DNA from: Dongia mobilis
Lineage (GTDB): Bacteria; Pseudomonadota; Alphaproteobacteria; Dongiales; Dongiaceae
Direction of reading: 5' to 3'
Length of the DNA: 64,000 nucleotides
Assembly: GCF_004363235.1 (NCBI RefSeq)
Contig: NZ_SNYW01000010.1
Location: forward strand, 124,001 to 188,000
Of the stretch, positions 19,395 through 30,624 are shown in pieces. Position 1 is the first letter of the stretch, and every line of letters starts with the position of its first letter. The notes below the pieces were generated by a model that did not search any database, had not been told where the DNA came from, and saw only the letters and a program-made list of their open reading frames with translations. The position numbers and the translations under genes were made by a program.

Positions 19395-20426
19395 TCAGGC
19401 TGTGCCCGCATCCCGCGCCCGTTGCCGCCAGGCCGCCGGCGGCAGGCCGAAGGCGCGGCTGAAGGCGCGATTGAAGGCGGCCTCCGTGCCATATCCCGCC
19501 TCTTCGGCGATGGCGATGATGGGCTGCCCGCCATTCGCAAGAGCGACGCTCGCGAGGAACAGGCGCCAGTCGCGCAGGTATCGGATCGGCGAGGTCTGCA
19601 GCACGGAGTCGAATTTTCCAGCGAGCGAGCTCCGCGACATGCCAGCAGCGGCGGCGAGGTCCTGGATCGACCAGTCCCGTTGCGGCTCGGTATGGATGAG
19701 GGCAAGGCAGCGTGCGAGCTGCGGATCGGCAAGTGCTGCCAGCCAGCCCACAGGCCCCAGGCGGGCCGAGATGATGTAGTGGCGCAGGATCTCGATGAAG
19801 GCGATCTCGGTCAGCCGCTCCAGCATCGACTGGCCGCCGGTGCGCGGGCGATCGACCTCCGCCGTGATCTGGCCGATCACGGCACCCAGCCAGCCGGTAA
19901 CTGTCTGGCCGCGTGTCTTCACATGCAGCATGACCGGCAGAGCGGCGCGCAGCGGCTGGAAGTTGATGACGCTGCACTCCAGATAGCCGCAGAGCAGGCG
20001 CAGATCGGGCTCGCCATCGCCATAGCGCAGCACCGGCAGGTCGCGCCAGGGAAGCGGTGGCAGATCGCGCGTCGGCACGATCAATTGACCACCCTGGCCG
20101 GCACCCAATTGATGCCCCGTGCAGAAGGGGAAGGCGACGATATCACCCTCTTCGAGATGCGTCGTTTCGGCGCCAATCCTTACCCAGCATTTTCCGCGCA
20201 CGACGATGTGAAATGGGATTGCCGCGTTGGAATCGGCGCCACTGGCGCCCAACCTCGGCGCCCGGTCCGTTTCCCAATCCCCTTGCGGCATGAAGCAAAA
20301 CTGGACGGCGGAATTGAGTCGAATGGTACGCAAGACATCCGACAGCACGTCCTCCGCGCCGAGCGTTTCGGTTCTCGCGTTAACCTTTTTCGGATTTTCA
20401 ATCAATTCTTCTGGCGCTCCGGCCAA
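19395..20426 (-). CDS. AraC-family transcriptional regulator with N-terminal cupin
   Basis: A 343-residue regulator. Residues about 40-200 form a cupin-like sensor domain (FHIVVRGKCWVRIGAETTHL; LEEGDIVAFPF), of the cupin_6 type seen in AraC proteins. Residues about 235-335 carry two helix-turn-helix motifs: IQDLAAAAGMSRSSLAGKF, then PIIAIAEEAGYGTEAAFNRAF, ending in the typical FGLPPAAWR. The ligand is unknown. It is divergent from the DsrE-family gene (20496), a possible target, and upstream of the PilZ gene. Confidence 0.88.
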   Translation of the reverse strand: MAGAPEELIENPKKVNARTETLGAEDVLSDVLRTIRLNSAVQFCFMPQGDWETDRAPRLGASGADSNAAIPFHIVVRGKCWVRIGAETTHLEEGDIVAFPFCTGHQLGAGQGGQLIVPTRDLPPLPWRDLPVLRYGDGEPDLRLLCGYLECSVINFQPLRAALPVMLHVKTRGQTVTGWLGAVIGQITAEVDRPRTGGQSMLERLTEIAFIEILRHYIISARLGPVGWLAALADPQLARCLALIHTEPQRDWSIQDLAAAAGMSRSSLAGKFDSVLQTSPIRYLRDWRLFLASVALANGGQPIIAIAEEAGYGTEAAFNRAFSRAFGLPPAAWRQRARDAGTA

Positions 20427-20495
20427 TGACCAATCTCCCGCACGGAATTATGAAACCGCCGTCTCAATCATAAACCGAAAGTGGAGTTTGCGACC

Positions 20496-20864
20496 ATGGC
20501 TTCCGAAACCGACAAGCTTGTCATTCTGGTCACCCGGGGCATCGATTCCGAACTGTCCTCGGTGGCCTTCACTATTGCCAATGGCGGGATTACCGCCGGG
20601 CTCAAGGTCTATATGTTCCTGACCAGCGCCGCCATCGACCTCGTCCGCCGCAGGGGCCAGGCGATGACCCACGTGCCGCCGCTTGATCCGCTGCTGAAGC
20701 TGATCACGGACTTCATGCAGCGCGGCGGCACCATCTGGGCATGCCCGCCCTGTGTCACCGCGCGCGGTTACGAGCAGGCCGATCTGTTGGACGGTGTCAT
20801 CATCGCCGGCGCCAGCGTGATGCATGCCGAGTTGAAGCAGGGGGCCGCCACCCTCTCGTTCTGA
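20496..20864 (+). CDS. DsrE-family protein
   Basis: A 122-residue protein with the DsrE/DsrF/TusD-like fold: LVILVTRGIDS at the first strand, FTIANGGITAGLKVYMFLTSAAIDLV in the middle region, and GTIWACPPCVTARGY near residue 85. The cysteine pair in ACPPC could carry sulfur or redox chemistry, but no sulfur oxidation genes are nearby. The function is unknown. The ATG at 20496 is preferred because GTGGAG nine bases upstream makes a good ribosome-binding site; an in-frame GTG at 20481 overlaps it. It is divergent from the AraC regulator. Confidence 0.8.
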   Translation: MASETDKLVILVTRGIDSELSSVAFTIANGGITAGLKVYMFLTSAAIDLVRRRGQAMTHVPPLDPLLKLITDFMQRGGTIWACPPCVTARGYEQADLLDGVIIAGASVMHAELKQGAATLSF

Positions 20865-20896
20865 GGGGACGGCTCGGCTACCACGCGGCGCGGGGG

Positions 20897-21286
20897 TTAA
20901 ATCGCCTGTGCCGCGATTCCCTCCACCTCGATCAGCCAATCTGGCGAGGCAAGGGCCTGGACCACGATCAGCGTCGAGGCGGGTTGCGCGCCGGCCAGCA
21001 TGCGATCGCGGATGACGCGCGAGGCGGCAACATCGCCGGCGCGGGTCAGGATAACATTGACCTTGACCAGGTCATGGACCGACATGCCGTCCGCCTCAAG
21101 GCAGGCAATCAGATTTCCCCAGGCCAGTTCCGCCTGCGCCTCGAATCCTTCGGCCGTCTGGTGCTGGCGGTCGCAGCCGACCTGGCCGCTGACATGGAGC
21201 CAGCGGCAGCCGGAAGGCGCCGCGACCATCTGCGAATAGCGGCTGAAGGGCGGCGGTGCCGAGGGTGGGTTGAGAAAATTGAGCAT
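20897..21286 (-). CDS. RidA family protein (second copy)
   Basis: A 129-residue RidA-superfamily protein. The family features are WLHVSGQVG near residue 29, the [23 protein letters not shown] helix-strand pattern and the C-terminal IEVEGIA, where the residues E and the preceding strand form the trimer cleft. The catalytic arginine expected about 20 residues before the end is not obvious; [15 protein letters not shown] replaces the usual R(S/T) strand. This suggests a divergent member that may not be a classical imine deaminase. It is convergent with the DsrE gene and divergent from trmFO. Confidence 0.85.
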   Translation of the reverse strand: MLNFLNPPSAPPPFSRYSQMVAAPSGCRWLHVSGQVGCDRQHQTAEGFEAQAELAWGNLIACLEADGMSVHDLVKVNVILTRAGDVAASRVIRDRMLAGAQPASTLIVVQALASPDWLIEVEGIAAQAI

Positions 21287-21333
21287 TTCCGGGTTCCTTG
21301 CCTAAACGGCCGGCGGGCGCTATCACCCCGGCC

Positions 21334-22704
21334 ATGATCGACTTTAGCAAAAATCCCGTACATGTGATCGGTGCCGGCCTTGCCGGCTCGGAATCCGCCT
21401 GGCAATTGGCCTCGGCCGGAATCCCCGTCATTCTCCACGAAATGCGCCCGGTGCGTGGCACCGATGCGCACCAGACCGACAAATGCGCCGAGTTGGTCTG
21501 CTCCAACTCCTTCCGCTCGGACGATGCCGAGAATAATGCCGTCGGATTGCTGCACGAGGAAATGCGGCGTGCCGGCTCGCTGATTCTATCCTGCGCCGAC
21601 CGGCACAAGCTGCCGGCGGGGGGCGCGCTGGCCGTCGACCGCGACGGTTTCGCCGCCGCCGTCACCGAGCGCCTGGCCGCGCATCCGCTCGTCACCCTCG
21701 CGCGCGAGGAGGTCACCGGCCTGCCGCCTGCGGATTGGGACAATGTCATCATTGCCACCGGCCCCCTCACCTCGCCCTCCTTGGCCGAGGCGATCCTGAA
21801 ACTAACCGGCGAACAGGCCCTGAGTTTCTTCGACGCCATCGCCCCCATCGTCCATAAGGACAGCATCGATCTGGAGAAGGCCTGGTTCCAGTCGCGCTAT
21901 GACAAGGTGGGACCGGAAGGCGACGGCGCCGATTACATCAACTGCCCCCTCGACAAGCCGCAATATCTCGCCTTTATCGAGGCGATCCTTGCCGGCGAGA
22001 AGACCGAGTTCAAGGAGTGGGAAGGCACACCCTATTTCGAGGGCTGCCTGCCGATCGAGATCATGGCGGCGCGGGGACCGAACACGCTCCGCTTCGGCCC
22101 GATGAAGCCGATCGGGCTCTTCGACCCGAAGGAGCAGCGCCGGCCCTATGCCGTGGTGCAGCTGCGCCAGGACAATGCACTGGGCACGCTCTACAACATG
22201 GTCGGCTTCCAGACGAAATTGAAATATGCCGAGCAGGTGCGGATCTTCCGCATGATCCCCGGCCTCGAGCATGCCGAGTTCGCCAGGCTCGGCGGTCTCC
22301 ACCGCAATACCTTCATCAACAGCCCCAGGCTGCTCGACACCAGCCTGCGCCTGAAGGCGGAGCCGCGCCTGCGCTTCGCCGGCCAGGTGACCGGCGTTGA
22401 GGGCTATGTCGAGAGTGCCGCCATCGGCCTGCTCGCCGGCCGCTTCGCCGCCGCCGAGCGTCTCGGCCGGGCCGTCACCCCACCCCCGCCCACGACGGCG
22501 CTGGGCGCCCTCATCGGCCACATCACCGGCAGCGCCGATGCGAAACATTTCCAGCCGATGAACGTGAATTTCGGCCTGTTCCCGGAGATCGATCCACCGG
22601 AAGGCCTCACCAAGGCACTCTTGCGCGAGTGGAAAGCGGGCCGCAAGCCGCGCCTGAGCGCGCGGGCGCTGGGCGACCTGGCCGGATGGCTGGAATCGGC
22701 TTAA
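21334..22704 (+). CDS. trmFO: tRNA (uracil-5-)-methyltransferase, folate/FAD-dependent
   Basis: A 456-residue TrmFO. The N-terminal FAD motif is [18 protein letters not shown], followed directly by [17 protein letters not shown], a TrmFO hallmark, and [18 protein letters not shown] with the catalytic-region cysteine. [22 protein letters not shown] marks the second FAD segment. It methylates U54 in the T-loop of tRNA using methylene-tetrahydrofolate. The ATG at 21334 is chosen over an in-frame TTG at 21298 because it starts right before the dinucleotide fold. It stands alone, convergent with glpK. Confidence 0.96.
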   Translation: MIDFSKNPVHVIGAGLAGSESAWQLASAGIPVILHEMRPVRGTDAHQTDKCAELVCSNSFRSDDAENNAVGLLHEEMRRAGSLILSCADRHKLPAGGALAVDRDGFAAAVTERLAAHPLVTLAREEVTGLPPADWDNVIIATGPLTSPSLAEAILKLTGEQALSFFDAIAPIVHKDSIDLEKAWFQSRYDKVGPEGDGADYINCPLDKPQYLAFIEAILAGEKTEFKEWEGTPYFEGCLPIEIMAARGPNTLRFGPMKPIGLFDPKEQRRPYAVVQLRQDNALGTLYNMVGFQTKLKYAEQVRIFRMIPGLEHAEFARLGGLHRNTFINSPRLLDTSLRLKAEPRLRFAGQVTGVEGYVESAAIGLLAGRFAAAERLGRAVTPPPPTTALGALIGHITGSADAKHFQPMNVNFGLFPEIDPPEGLTKALLREWKAGRKPRLSARALGDLAGWLESA

Positions 22705-22713
22705 CGCAGCGCC

Positions 22714-24195
<1,482 letters not shown>

Positions 24196-24206
24196 GTCGC
24201 CCACCT

Positions 24207-24860
24207 TCACTTCGTGCCGAACAGGCGGTCACCGGCATCGCCGAGGCCGGGCACGATATAGGCGTTCTCGTTGAGATGTGAATCCAGCGCCGCGACAAAG
24301 ATCGGCACCTCCGGATGCGCCGCCTGCACCACCTTGACGCCCTCGGGTGCCGCCACCAGGGACATCAGGCGAATGTTGTCGTCGCTGATGCCGCGCTTGT
24401 TCAGCGTATCGATCGCGGCCGCCGCCGAATGCCCCGTCGCCAGCATCGGGTCCACCAGGATGAAGATGCGGCCCTCGGGCTCCGGCAGCTTGACGAAGTA
24501 TTCGACCGGCCGCTTGGTGTCGTGATCGCGATAGAGGCCGATATGGCCCATGCGCGCCGCCGGCACCAGTTCCATCAGGCCATCCGCCATGCCGAGGCCA
24601 GCGCGCAGGATCGGCACGATGGCGATCTTTTTGCCCTTGATCACCGGCGCCTGCATGGCCGTGATCGGTGTCTCGATCTCCTGCGTCGTCATCGGCAGGT
24701 TGCGGGTGAGCTCATAGCCCATCAGCAGCGCGATCTCCTTCAGCAGCTGCCGGAACAGCGTGGTCGGCGTCGCCTTGTCGCGCATCATGGAGAGCTTGTG
24801 CTGGATCAGCGGATGATCCAGCACATTGAGCGACGGGAATTCCTTGAAGGTCTTGACCAT
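24207..24860 (-). CDS. upp: Uracil phosphoribosyltransferase
   Basis: A 217-residue type I PRTase. The conserved PRPP-binding loop is [18 protein letters not shown], the [15 protein letters not shown] segment lies upstream, and the C-terminal [17 protein letters not shown] is characteristic of uracil-specific enzymes. It salvages uracil to UMP. Transcribed with glpK just downstream and 35 bases after the hydroxyproline epimerase in the opposite order (24896 is the end of that gene on the same strand), so all three may share a transcript. Confidence 0.97.
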   Translation of the reverse strand: MVKTFKEFPSLNVLDHPLIQHKLSMMRDKATPTTLFRQLLKEIALLMGYELTRNLPMTTQEIETPITAMQAPVIKGKKIAIVPILRAGLGMADGLMELVPAARMGHIGLYRDHDTKRPVEYFVKLPEPEGRIFILVDPMLATGHSAAAAIDTLNKRGISDDNIRLMSLVAAPEGVKVVQAAHPEVPIFVAALDSHLNENAYIVPGLGDAGDRLFGTK

Positions 24861-24895
24861 GTTCTGCCCCTGCCCTGCCTGTTGTTCTTGCCTTT

Positions 24896-25897
24896 TCAGA
24901 TTACCTGGAAACCGTGCCTGTAGGGGTCGCGGTCGTCGATGAAGATGGTGTTGTAGCCGGTGACGCGCGCCCAGCCCTCGATCGAGGGAATGATGGCCGG
25001 CCGATTGCCGACATTGGCCGCAGCCTCGACCCGACCCTTGAACAACGAGCCGATGATGCTCTCATGCACGAAGCTCTGCCCGACCTTCAGCCGTCCCTTG
25101 GCCGCCAATTGCGCCATGCGTGCCGAGGTGCCGGTGCCGCAGGGCGACCGGTCGATCGCCTTGTCGCCGTAGAAGACCGCATTGCGCGCATCGGCGCCCG
25201 CCTGCGTCGGCTTGCCGGTCCACAGGATATGCGACAACCCCTTGATCGCCGGGTTCTCGAGGTGAACGAAGCTGTAGCGCTCGTTCATCCGGCGCCGGAG
25301 TTCGCGGCTCATCGCGATCAACTGCCCGGCGGAAAAATCCGCCATGTCGCGATAGCCCGGCTGTTCCTCGACGATGCAATAGAAATTGCCGCCATAGGCG
25401 ACGTCGACCTTGATCGGCCCGAGTTCCGGACAGTCGATCTCGAGGCCCTCGGCATGGAGATAGCCGGGCACATTGGTGAGGCGCACGGATTCGACATGCT
25501 CGCCCACCTGGTCGTATTGCGCCACGACCAGGCCGGCCGGCGTATCGAGTCGCAACTCCCCCGGTTTCCTCGGCGTCACCAGCCCATTCTCGATGGCGAT
25601 GGTGACCGTGCCGATCGTGCCGTGGCCACACATCGGCAGGCAGCCCGAGGTCTCGATGAACAGGATGGCAACATCGCAATCTTCCCGCGTCGGCGGATAG
25701 AGGATGCTGCCCGACATCATGTCGTGCCCCCGGGGCTCGAACATCAGTCCGGTCCGAACCCAGTCGAATTCCGCAAGAAAATGCTGGCGGCGCTCGGTCA
25801 TGCTGGCGCCCTGAAGCCGTGGACCGCCGCCGGAGACGACCCGGACCGGGTTGCCGCAGGTATGCGCGTCGATACAGGAAAAGGTGAAACGGGCCAT
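24896..25897 (-). CDS. 4-hydroxyproline 2-epimerase (proline racemase family)
   Basis: A 333-residue proline-racemase-superfamily enzyme. Both catalytic thiols are present: C90 in [10 protein letters not shown] and C253 in [13 protein letters not shown] Cys/Cys pair indicates racemase or epimerase activity rather than trans-3-hydroxyproline dehydration, which has Thr at the second position. Length and cysteine positions fit bacterial 4-hydroxyproline 2-epimerases, which convert trans-4-hydroxy-L-proline to cis-4-hydroxy-D-proline. The rest of the pathway (D-amino-acid oxidase, deaminase, dehydrogenase) is not in the window. The start at 25897 has an AAGG 11 bases upstream; a longer reading has no family homology. 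Confidence 0.85.
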   Translation of the reverse strand: MARFTFSCIDAHTCGNPVRVVSGGGPRLQGASMTERRQHFLAEFDWVRTGLMFEPRGHDMMSGSILYPPTREDCDVAILFIETSGCLPMCGHGTIGTVTIAIENGLVTPRKPGELRLDTPAGLVVAQYDQVGEHVESVRLTNVPGYLHAEGLEIDCPELGPIKVDVAYGGNFYCIVEEQPGYRDMADFSAGQLIAMSRELRRRMNERYSFVHLENPAIKGLSHILWTGKPTQAGADARNAVFYGDKAIDRSPCGTGTSARMAQLAAKGRLKVGQSFVHESIIGSLFKGRVEAAANVGNRPAIIPSIEGWARVTGYNTIFIDDRDPYRHGFQVI

Positions 25898-25982
25898 CAG
25901 GTTAACCTTGTGCATGGGCAAGCTTGACGGCAATTGATATAACCCGGCTCCTACCTTGGCAATCGACAACGCGCCCGCCCCG

Positions 25983-27209
25983 ATGACCCAGCTAGCCACC
26001 CAGCGCCTTCGCCCCGCCAGCCACGCCAGGATGCGCCCGGCACGCCTATGGCTGTACATGGCCGTCTTCTCGGTGCCGCTCGTCTTGGCCGGCTTGGTTG
26101 TCTCCGGACTTTACAAGTTCCTGGAGCGGACCGGAGAAACGATGGGGCCCGTCGCGGCGGCACATCGCCAGGCCGAAACCGGCGAGAAATACGGCGCCGC
26201 CCTGGCCTATCGTCCCTATGCATTCAAGCTGGAACGCTATCGCATGGTGCAGCCGGACGTGCTTCTGGTCGGCTCGTCCCGGGTCATGGCCTTCGCCGGC
26301 GAAGGCTTCTCGGCCAGTGTCTACAATGCCGGCGGAGCGGCCAACACGATCGATCAGGCGATGGCGTTCATCGACGCAGCGCTCGCGCTGCACAAGCCGA
26401 AATCCGTCCTGCTGGGCCTGGACTTCTGGTGGTTCAACCCCAATCGCGACGACGAGATCGACACCACGATGCAGGATACGGACGCCATCCGCATCAGCCT
26501 GACGCAATTGGCCGAGCCGCTGCAATGGCTGTCCGATGGCCGCATTTCCCCGGGCCAGCTTGTCGCCGGCATGCTGCCTGGCTATCAGGCGCCACCGGGA
26601 ATTGGCGCCCTCGCCCAGTTCGTGGGCCAGGGATGGGACCGCCACGGCCGCTATGACTACGGCATGCTGTATGAAGGCGGTCTGCACAGCGAGGACGAGA
26701 ATTTCGAGCGGACGCTGGAACGACTGCGCAAGGCCAAGGCATCGAGCAAGTTCAACGTGGCGGTCCTGCCATTCGAGGAATCGATCGCCGAACTTAACAC
26801 CATCGTCGGCAAGCTTCGCGCCGAAGGCATCGAGGTGGTGCTGTTCCTCCCGCCCGTGGCGCCGCCTGTGCTTTCCCAATTGACCGACAATCCGGACGAT
26901 TTGCTGATCCCCGCCTGGGTGGATTCGGTCTGGGCCACTGGCGCCCCGGTCATCGATGCGCAGGACCCGGCCGAAATCGGCTCCGGGCCATGTGAGTTCA
27001 TCGACGGGTTCCATGGCGGCGAGGTCACCTATCTGCGTATTCTCGACCGAATTGCCAGTCAGCAGGACCTGCTGATCGCCCGGGCCATAGACCGCGCGGC
27101 GGTCCAGGGCCTGATCGAAAGCAATACCGGCCACGCGCGCATTGACGAATTGCGGCCCGGGGCCCGGCCCGAGGCCGATTTCCTGGCCCTGGGTTGCGAG
27201 AAATCCTGA
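25983..27209 (+). CDS. Membrane-anchored SGNH-like protein, probable O-acetyltransferase partner
   Basis: A 408-residue protein. One transmembrane helix (WLYMAVFSVPLVLAGLVVSGL) lies near the N-terminus and a large periplasmic domain follows. LLVGSSRVMAF is the GxS block I of SGNH hydrolase-like AlgJ/AlgX/DltD-type proteins; SVYNAGGAANT follows as the block with Gly/Asn. DGFHGGEVTYL near residue 360 supplies the D..H pair. The gene is immediately upstream of an MBOAT gene (58 bases), the arrangement of AlgI/AlgJ- and PatA/PatB-type systems that O-acetylate exported polysaccharide or peptidoglycan. The start is uncertain: TTG 25956, ATG 25983 or ATG 26031. Confidence 0.72.
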   Translation: MTQLATQRLRPASHARMRPARLWLYMAVFSVPLVLAGLVVSGLYKFLERTGETMGPVAAAHRQAETGEKYGAALAYRPYAFKLERYRMVQPDVLLVGSSRVMAFAGEGFSASVYNAGGAANTIDQAMAFIDAALALHKPKSVLLGLDFWWFNPNRDDEIDTTMQDTDAIRISLTQLAEPLQWLSDGRISPGQLVAGMLPGYQAPPGIGALAQFVGQGWDRHGRYDYGMLYEGGLHSEDENFERTLERLRKAKASSKFNVAVLPFEESIAELNTIVGKLRAEGIEVVLFLPPVAPPVLSQLTDNPDDLLIPAWVDSVWATGAPVIDAQDPAEIGSGPCEFIDGFHGGEVTYLRILDRIASQQDLLIARAIDRAAVQGLIESNTGHARIDELRPGARPEADFLALGCEKS

Positions 27210-27267
27210 CCGGTCCCATCCCAGCAAGTTCCACCAGACCCAGACTGCAAATCCAGGACCGCCCGAC

Positions 27268-28749
27268 ATGCTGTTCAACTCATTTGAGTTCCTCCTGGCC
27301 TTCCTGCCGGCGACCCTGGCGATCTTTTTCCTTCTCGGGCGCTTTGCGCACCGGACGATCGCCATCGGCTTCCTGTCGGCGGCATCGGCCTTTTTCTATG
27401 CCTGGTGGAATCCGGTCTATGTCTGGCTGATCCTGGGCGAGGTGGTGTTCAGCTTCCTGATCGGCCGCCAGCTCGAACGTCGCGACCATTCCGCCGGTTC
27501 CCGCCGGCTCATCCTCGCCATGGCGGTTGCCCTGATTCTGCTCGTGCTCGGCTACTTCAAATATACCCAGTTCCTGCTCGGCATCTTCAACGACCTCGCC
27601 GGTAGCGAGTTGAGCATCGGCCTCATCATCCTGCCCCTCGGTATTTCGTTCCATACCTTCCAGCAGATCGCCTATCTGGTGGACGCCTATCAGCGCCGCG
27701 CGCAGCATTACACCTTTGTCGACTACTGCCTGTTCGTGACCTTCTTTCCGCAGCTCATCGCCGGGCCGATCGTGCATCACTATGAAGCGCTGCCGCAGAT
27801 TCGCCGGGACAGCATCGTACGGGCGCGAGGCATCAATCTCGTCGTCGGCCTCTCCATTTTCGGTGTCGGCCTGTTCAAGAAAACGGTGATCGCCGACAGC
27901 CTGGCGCAGGTGGCATCGCCGGTTTTCAATGCTGCCGCGTCGGGTATCGAGCCGACCCTGGCCGAAGCCTGGCTCGGCGCCCTCGCCTACAGCTTGCAGC
28001 TCTATTTCGATTTCTCGGCCTATTCCGACATGGCGATTGGCCTTGCACGCATGTTCAATATCCGCCTGCCGGCCAATTTCTATTCGCCCTACAAGGCTGC
28101 CAACATCGCCGATTTCTGGCGCCGCTGGCATATGACCCTGTCGCGCTTCCTTCGCGACTATCTCTACATTCCCCTCGGTGGCAATCGGCGCGGGCGTGTA
28201 CGACAAGTCACCAATCTGATGATCACCATGCTGCTGGGCGGCCTGTGGCACGGGGCCGGCTGGACGTTCGTGCTCTGGGGCGCCCTGCACGGTGCCTTCC
28301 TGGTGATCCATCGCCTTTGGTCGGGGGCCGGGCTCAGGATGCCAAGGTCGCTTGCCTGGGCCACGACCATGCTGGCCGTGCTCGTCGCCTGGGTCTATTT
28401 CCGCGCGGCGGATCTCGACGCCGCCCATGCCATGCTGGGCAGCATGGTGGGTGGCAATGGTCTTTCACTCAAGACGCCGAACATCGACGGTCTGCCGGCG
28501 GATGGCATTCCGATCGTGGCGGCCGCGGCGATCATCGCCGTGGCCGCGCCGAACGTGATCGAAATCTTCGGACGTTATGGCGCCACCCTGAAACTGGTAA
28601 CGCTCGGCAAGCGGCGCCTCGGCCGCCTTGAAAGCTGGCTGCAATGGCGCCCCACGCTGCCCTGGGCCGTCATCATCGGCCTGCTGGCAACGGCGGGCGC
28701 CGTCGCCATTCTCGGCTGGCAGTCGGAGTTCCTGTATTTCCAGTTCTAG
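27268..28749 (+). CDS. MBOAT family membrane O-acyltransferase (AlgI-like)
   Basis: A 493-residue multi-pass membrane protein. It starts MLFNSFEFLLAFLPATLA and includes AAS AFFYAWWNP, typical of AlgI/PatA-type MBOATs. FFPQLIAGPIVHH is the conserved central motif, and LLGGLWHGAGWTFVLWGALHG carries the catalytic histidine. These proteins move acetyl groups across the inner membrane for a periplasmic SGNH partner, here the preceding gene. The acceptor polymer is not evident because no polysaccharide cluster is nearby. The ATG is chosen because the family N-terminus begins exactly there. Confidence 0.9.
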   Translation: MLFNSFEFLLAFLPATLAIFFLLGRFAHRTIAIGFLSAASAFFYAWWNPVYVWLILGEVVFSFLIGRQLERRDHSAGSRRLILAMAVALILLVLGYFKYTQFLLGIFNDLAGSELSIGLIILPLGISFHTFQQIAYLVDAYQRRAQHYTFVDYCLFVTFFPQLIAGPIVHHYEALPQIRRDSIVRARGINLVVGLSIFGVGLFKKTVIADSLAQVASPVFNAAASGIEPTLAEAWLGALAYSLQLYFDFSAYSDMAIGLARMFNIRLPANFYSPYKAANIADFWRRWHMTLSRFLRDYLYIPLGGNRRGRVRQVTNLMITMLLGGLWHGAGWTFVLWGALHGAFLVIHRLWSGAGLRMPRSLAWATTMLAVLVAWVYFRAADLDAAHAMLGSMVGGNGLSLKTPNIDGLPADGIPIVAAAAIIAVAAPNVIEIFGRYGATLKLVTLGKRRLGRLESWLQWRPTLPWAVIIGLLATAGAVAILGWQSEFLYFQF

Positions 28750-28769
28750 GCAGTCATTCTAGGCAGTCA
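28744..28769. repeat. Exact 13-bp tandem duplication spanning two stop codons
   Basis: TTCTAGGCAGTCA is present at 28744-28756 and again, with no gap, at 28757-28769. The first copy contains the MBOAT stop TAG (28747-28749); the second contains the complement of the mscL stop (28767-28769). It is a recent slippage duplication at the junction of convergent genes. Confidence 0.9.
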
Positions 28770-29180
28770 GCGGCTGGCCTTTAGCAGATCGCGGATTTCT
28801 GCCAGCAGCTTTTCACTCTCGCTGGGGCCGGGTGGCGGCGCCGGCTGCTCGGCCTTCTTGAAGCGGTTGATCTGCTTCACCAGGATGAAGATGGCGAAGG
28901 CGACGATCAGGAAGTTGATGACCGCATTGAGGAACATGCCGTAATTGATGGTGACGGCCCCGGCATCCTGGGCCGCTTTCAGCGTGGTGTAATCCTCGCC
29001 CGAAATGGTGATGAAAAAATTGCTGAAATCGATCCCGCCCATGATGAAGCCGATGGGCGGCATCAGGATATCCTTGACCAGCGAGTTGACGATGCTGGTG
29101 AAGGCAGCACCGATAATGATACCAACGGCAAGATCGACGACATTGCCGCGCATCGCGAAATCGCGAAATTCCTTCAGCAT
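28767..29180 (-). CDS. mscL: Large-conductance mechanosensitive channel
   Basis: A 137-residue MscL. The N-terminus [20 protein letters not shown] and the first transmembrane helix [19 protein letters not shown] are hallmarks; a second helix ([19 protein letters not shown]) follows, then a charged C-terminal coiled segment ending [15 protein letters not shown]. It forms the homopentameric inner-membrane valve opened by strong hypo-osmotic shock. It is convergent with MBOAT, 17 bases apart, and independent of its neighbours. Confidence 0.97.
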   Translation of the reverse strand: MLKEFRDFAMRGNVVDLAVGIIIGAAFTSIVNSLVKDILMPPIGFIMGGIDFSNFFITISGEDYTTLKAAQDAGAVTINYGMFLNAVINFLIVAFAIFILVKQINRFKKAEQPAPPPGPSESEKLLAEIRDLLKASR

Positions 29181-29227
29181 CCTGCGCCCCCGTTTGTCTT
29201 TGCAGCTGACCCCAATGGAACGTTAGG

Positions 29228-30439
29228 TCAGCCGAGACAGCGCCGCAAGGCCTCCACCACGCGCGCCACATCATCTTGTGTCATGTCCGGGTAAAGTGGA
29301 ATCGAAAGCTGGCGGGCGTAATAGGAATCGGCACCGGGGAGATCTACCCGGCCATAGCGGTCACGGTAGTAGGGCTGCTGGTGGACCGGCAGGTAGTGGA
29401 CCATGGTGCCAATGCCGAGCCCCCGCAGTTCCGCCATGAACTGCGCCCGTGACTTGCCGATGGCAGGAAAATCGATGAGGACGGCGTAGAGGTGCAGGGT
29501 CGGATCGTCGCCGGACTGGGCCGGCACCGTCTTGAGGCGAGGCGCCAGCGGCGCCAGCAGGCGGTCATAGAGAGCCGCCAGTTCACGCCGCCGCGCGACG
29601 AAGCCCGGCAGTTTCTTCAACTGGCTCTCGCCAAGCGCACAGGCAAAATCGGTGATGCGATAGTTCCAGCCGAGCGCGTGCATCTCGTAATACCAGGGAT
29701 TGGCCTGACCGTCGGGTGCGAAGGCCAGTTCCCGGTGGCGGAAGGTCGCCGGATCGCGCGTCATGCCGTGACTGCGGAACATCTGCATGGCCTGATACTG
29801 GCGCTCGTCATTGGTCGTGGTGACACCCCCCTCGCCCGTCGTCATGGTCTTGACCGGGTGCAGCGAGAAACAGGCAAGGTCGGAATGCGCGCAGGCGCCG
29901 ACCGGCGCCGCGCTGTCATTGCCAGCCCGCTGCGCGCCGCCTAGGGCATGGCAGGCATCCTCGACCACCCGAATGCCATGCCGCTCGGCAAGGCTGGCGA
30001 TGGCGAGCATGTCGGCACAATGGCCGTTGAGGTGGACCGGCAGAACGGCTTTCACCTTGCGGTCGCCGGCTCGCGTCAGGGCCGCAGCAAAATGCTCTGC
30101 CGTCAGGCGGCCGCTATCGGGATCGACATCGGCAAAGACCACTTCGGCCCCGCAAAAACGCGCGGCATTGGCAGTGGCCAGAAAGGTGACGCTGGGTACG
30201 ATGACGGTGTCGCCCGGCGCCAATCCCAGGGCGAGACAGGCCAGATGCAGGGCCGCGGTGCCGCTGTTGCTGGCGACGGCGTAGCGGGCGCCCACGGCTG
30301 CGGCAAAGGCGGCCTCGAATCGACCGACCGTCGGGCCGGTGGTCAGGTAATCGGCCTGCAGGGCCGCGGTCACGCTGGCGAGATCGGCCTCGTCTATGCT
30401 TTGGCGGCCGTAAGGCAGGAATTTCTGATGGTTGTCCAT
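29228..30439 (-). CDS. pseC: UDP-4-amino-4,6-dideoxy-N-acetyl-beta-L-altrosamine transaminase (PseC-like)
   Basis: A 403-residue DegT/DnrJ/EryC1/StrS sugar aminotransferase. FLPYGRQSIDEADL at the start, YLTTGPTVGRFE, and the PLP lysine K197 in FSLHPVKTMTTGEGGVTTT match PseC, the second transaminase step of pseudaminic acid synthesis. HYLPVHQQPYYRDRYG in the C-terminal half is also typical of the subfamily. No other pse gene (pseB, pseH, pseG, pseI, pseF) is in the window, so the assignment to pseudaminate rather than a related nucleotide sugar is inferred. The start at 30439 puts the family N-terminus at residue 1. Confidence 0.78.
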   Translation of the reverse strand: MDNHQKFLPYGRQSIDEADLASVTAALQADYLTTGPTVGRFEAAFAAAVGARYAVASNSGTAALHLACLALGLAPGDTVIVPSVTFLATANAARFCGAEVVFADVDPDSGRLTAEHFAAALTRAGDRKVKAVLPVHLNGHCADMLAIASLAERHGIRVVEDACHALGGAQRAGNDSAAPVGACAHSDLACFSLHPVKTMTTGEGGVTTTNDERQYQAMQMFRSHGMTRDPATFRHRELAFAPDGQANPWYYEMHALGWNYRITDFACALGESQLKKLPGFVARRRELAALYDRLLAPLAPRLKTVPAQSGDDPTLHLYAVLIDFPAIGKSRAQFMAELRGLGIGTMVHYLPVHQQPYYRDRYGRVDLPGADSYYARQLSIPLYPDMTQDDVARVVEALRRCLG

Positions 30440-30624
30440 GGAGTGCTGCTGCGGAATGGGTGATCGGCAAGCTATAGCCCGGGGCCGGGCCCGATGCCAG
30501 CCTACCGGCTTGTCGCACATTCGGGTTAACCAATATTACCGCAAGCACGCCGTGGGGCGCCTTGGTATAGTCAAAACAGGAAACCTTGATTCGACGCCCG
30601 GTCGGGAAGGAGTGCGCCAGCGCA

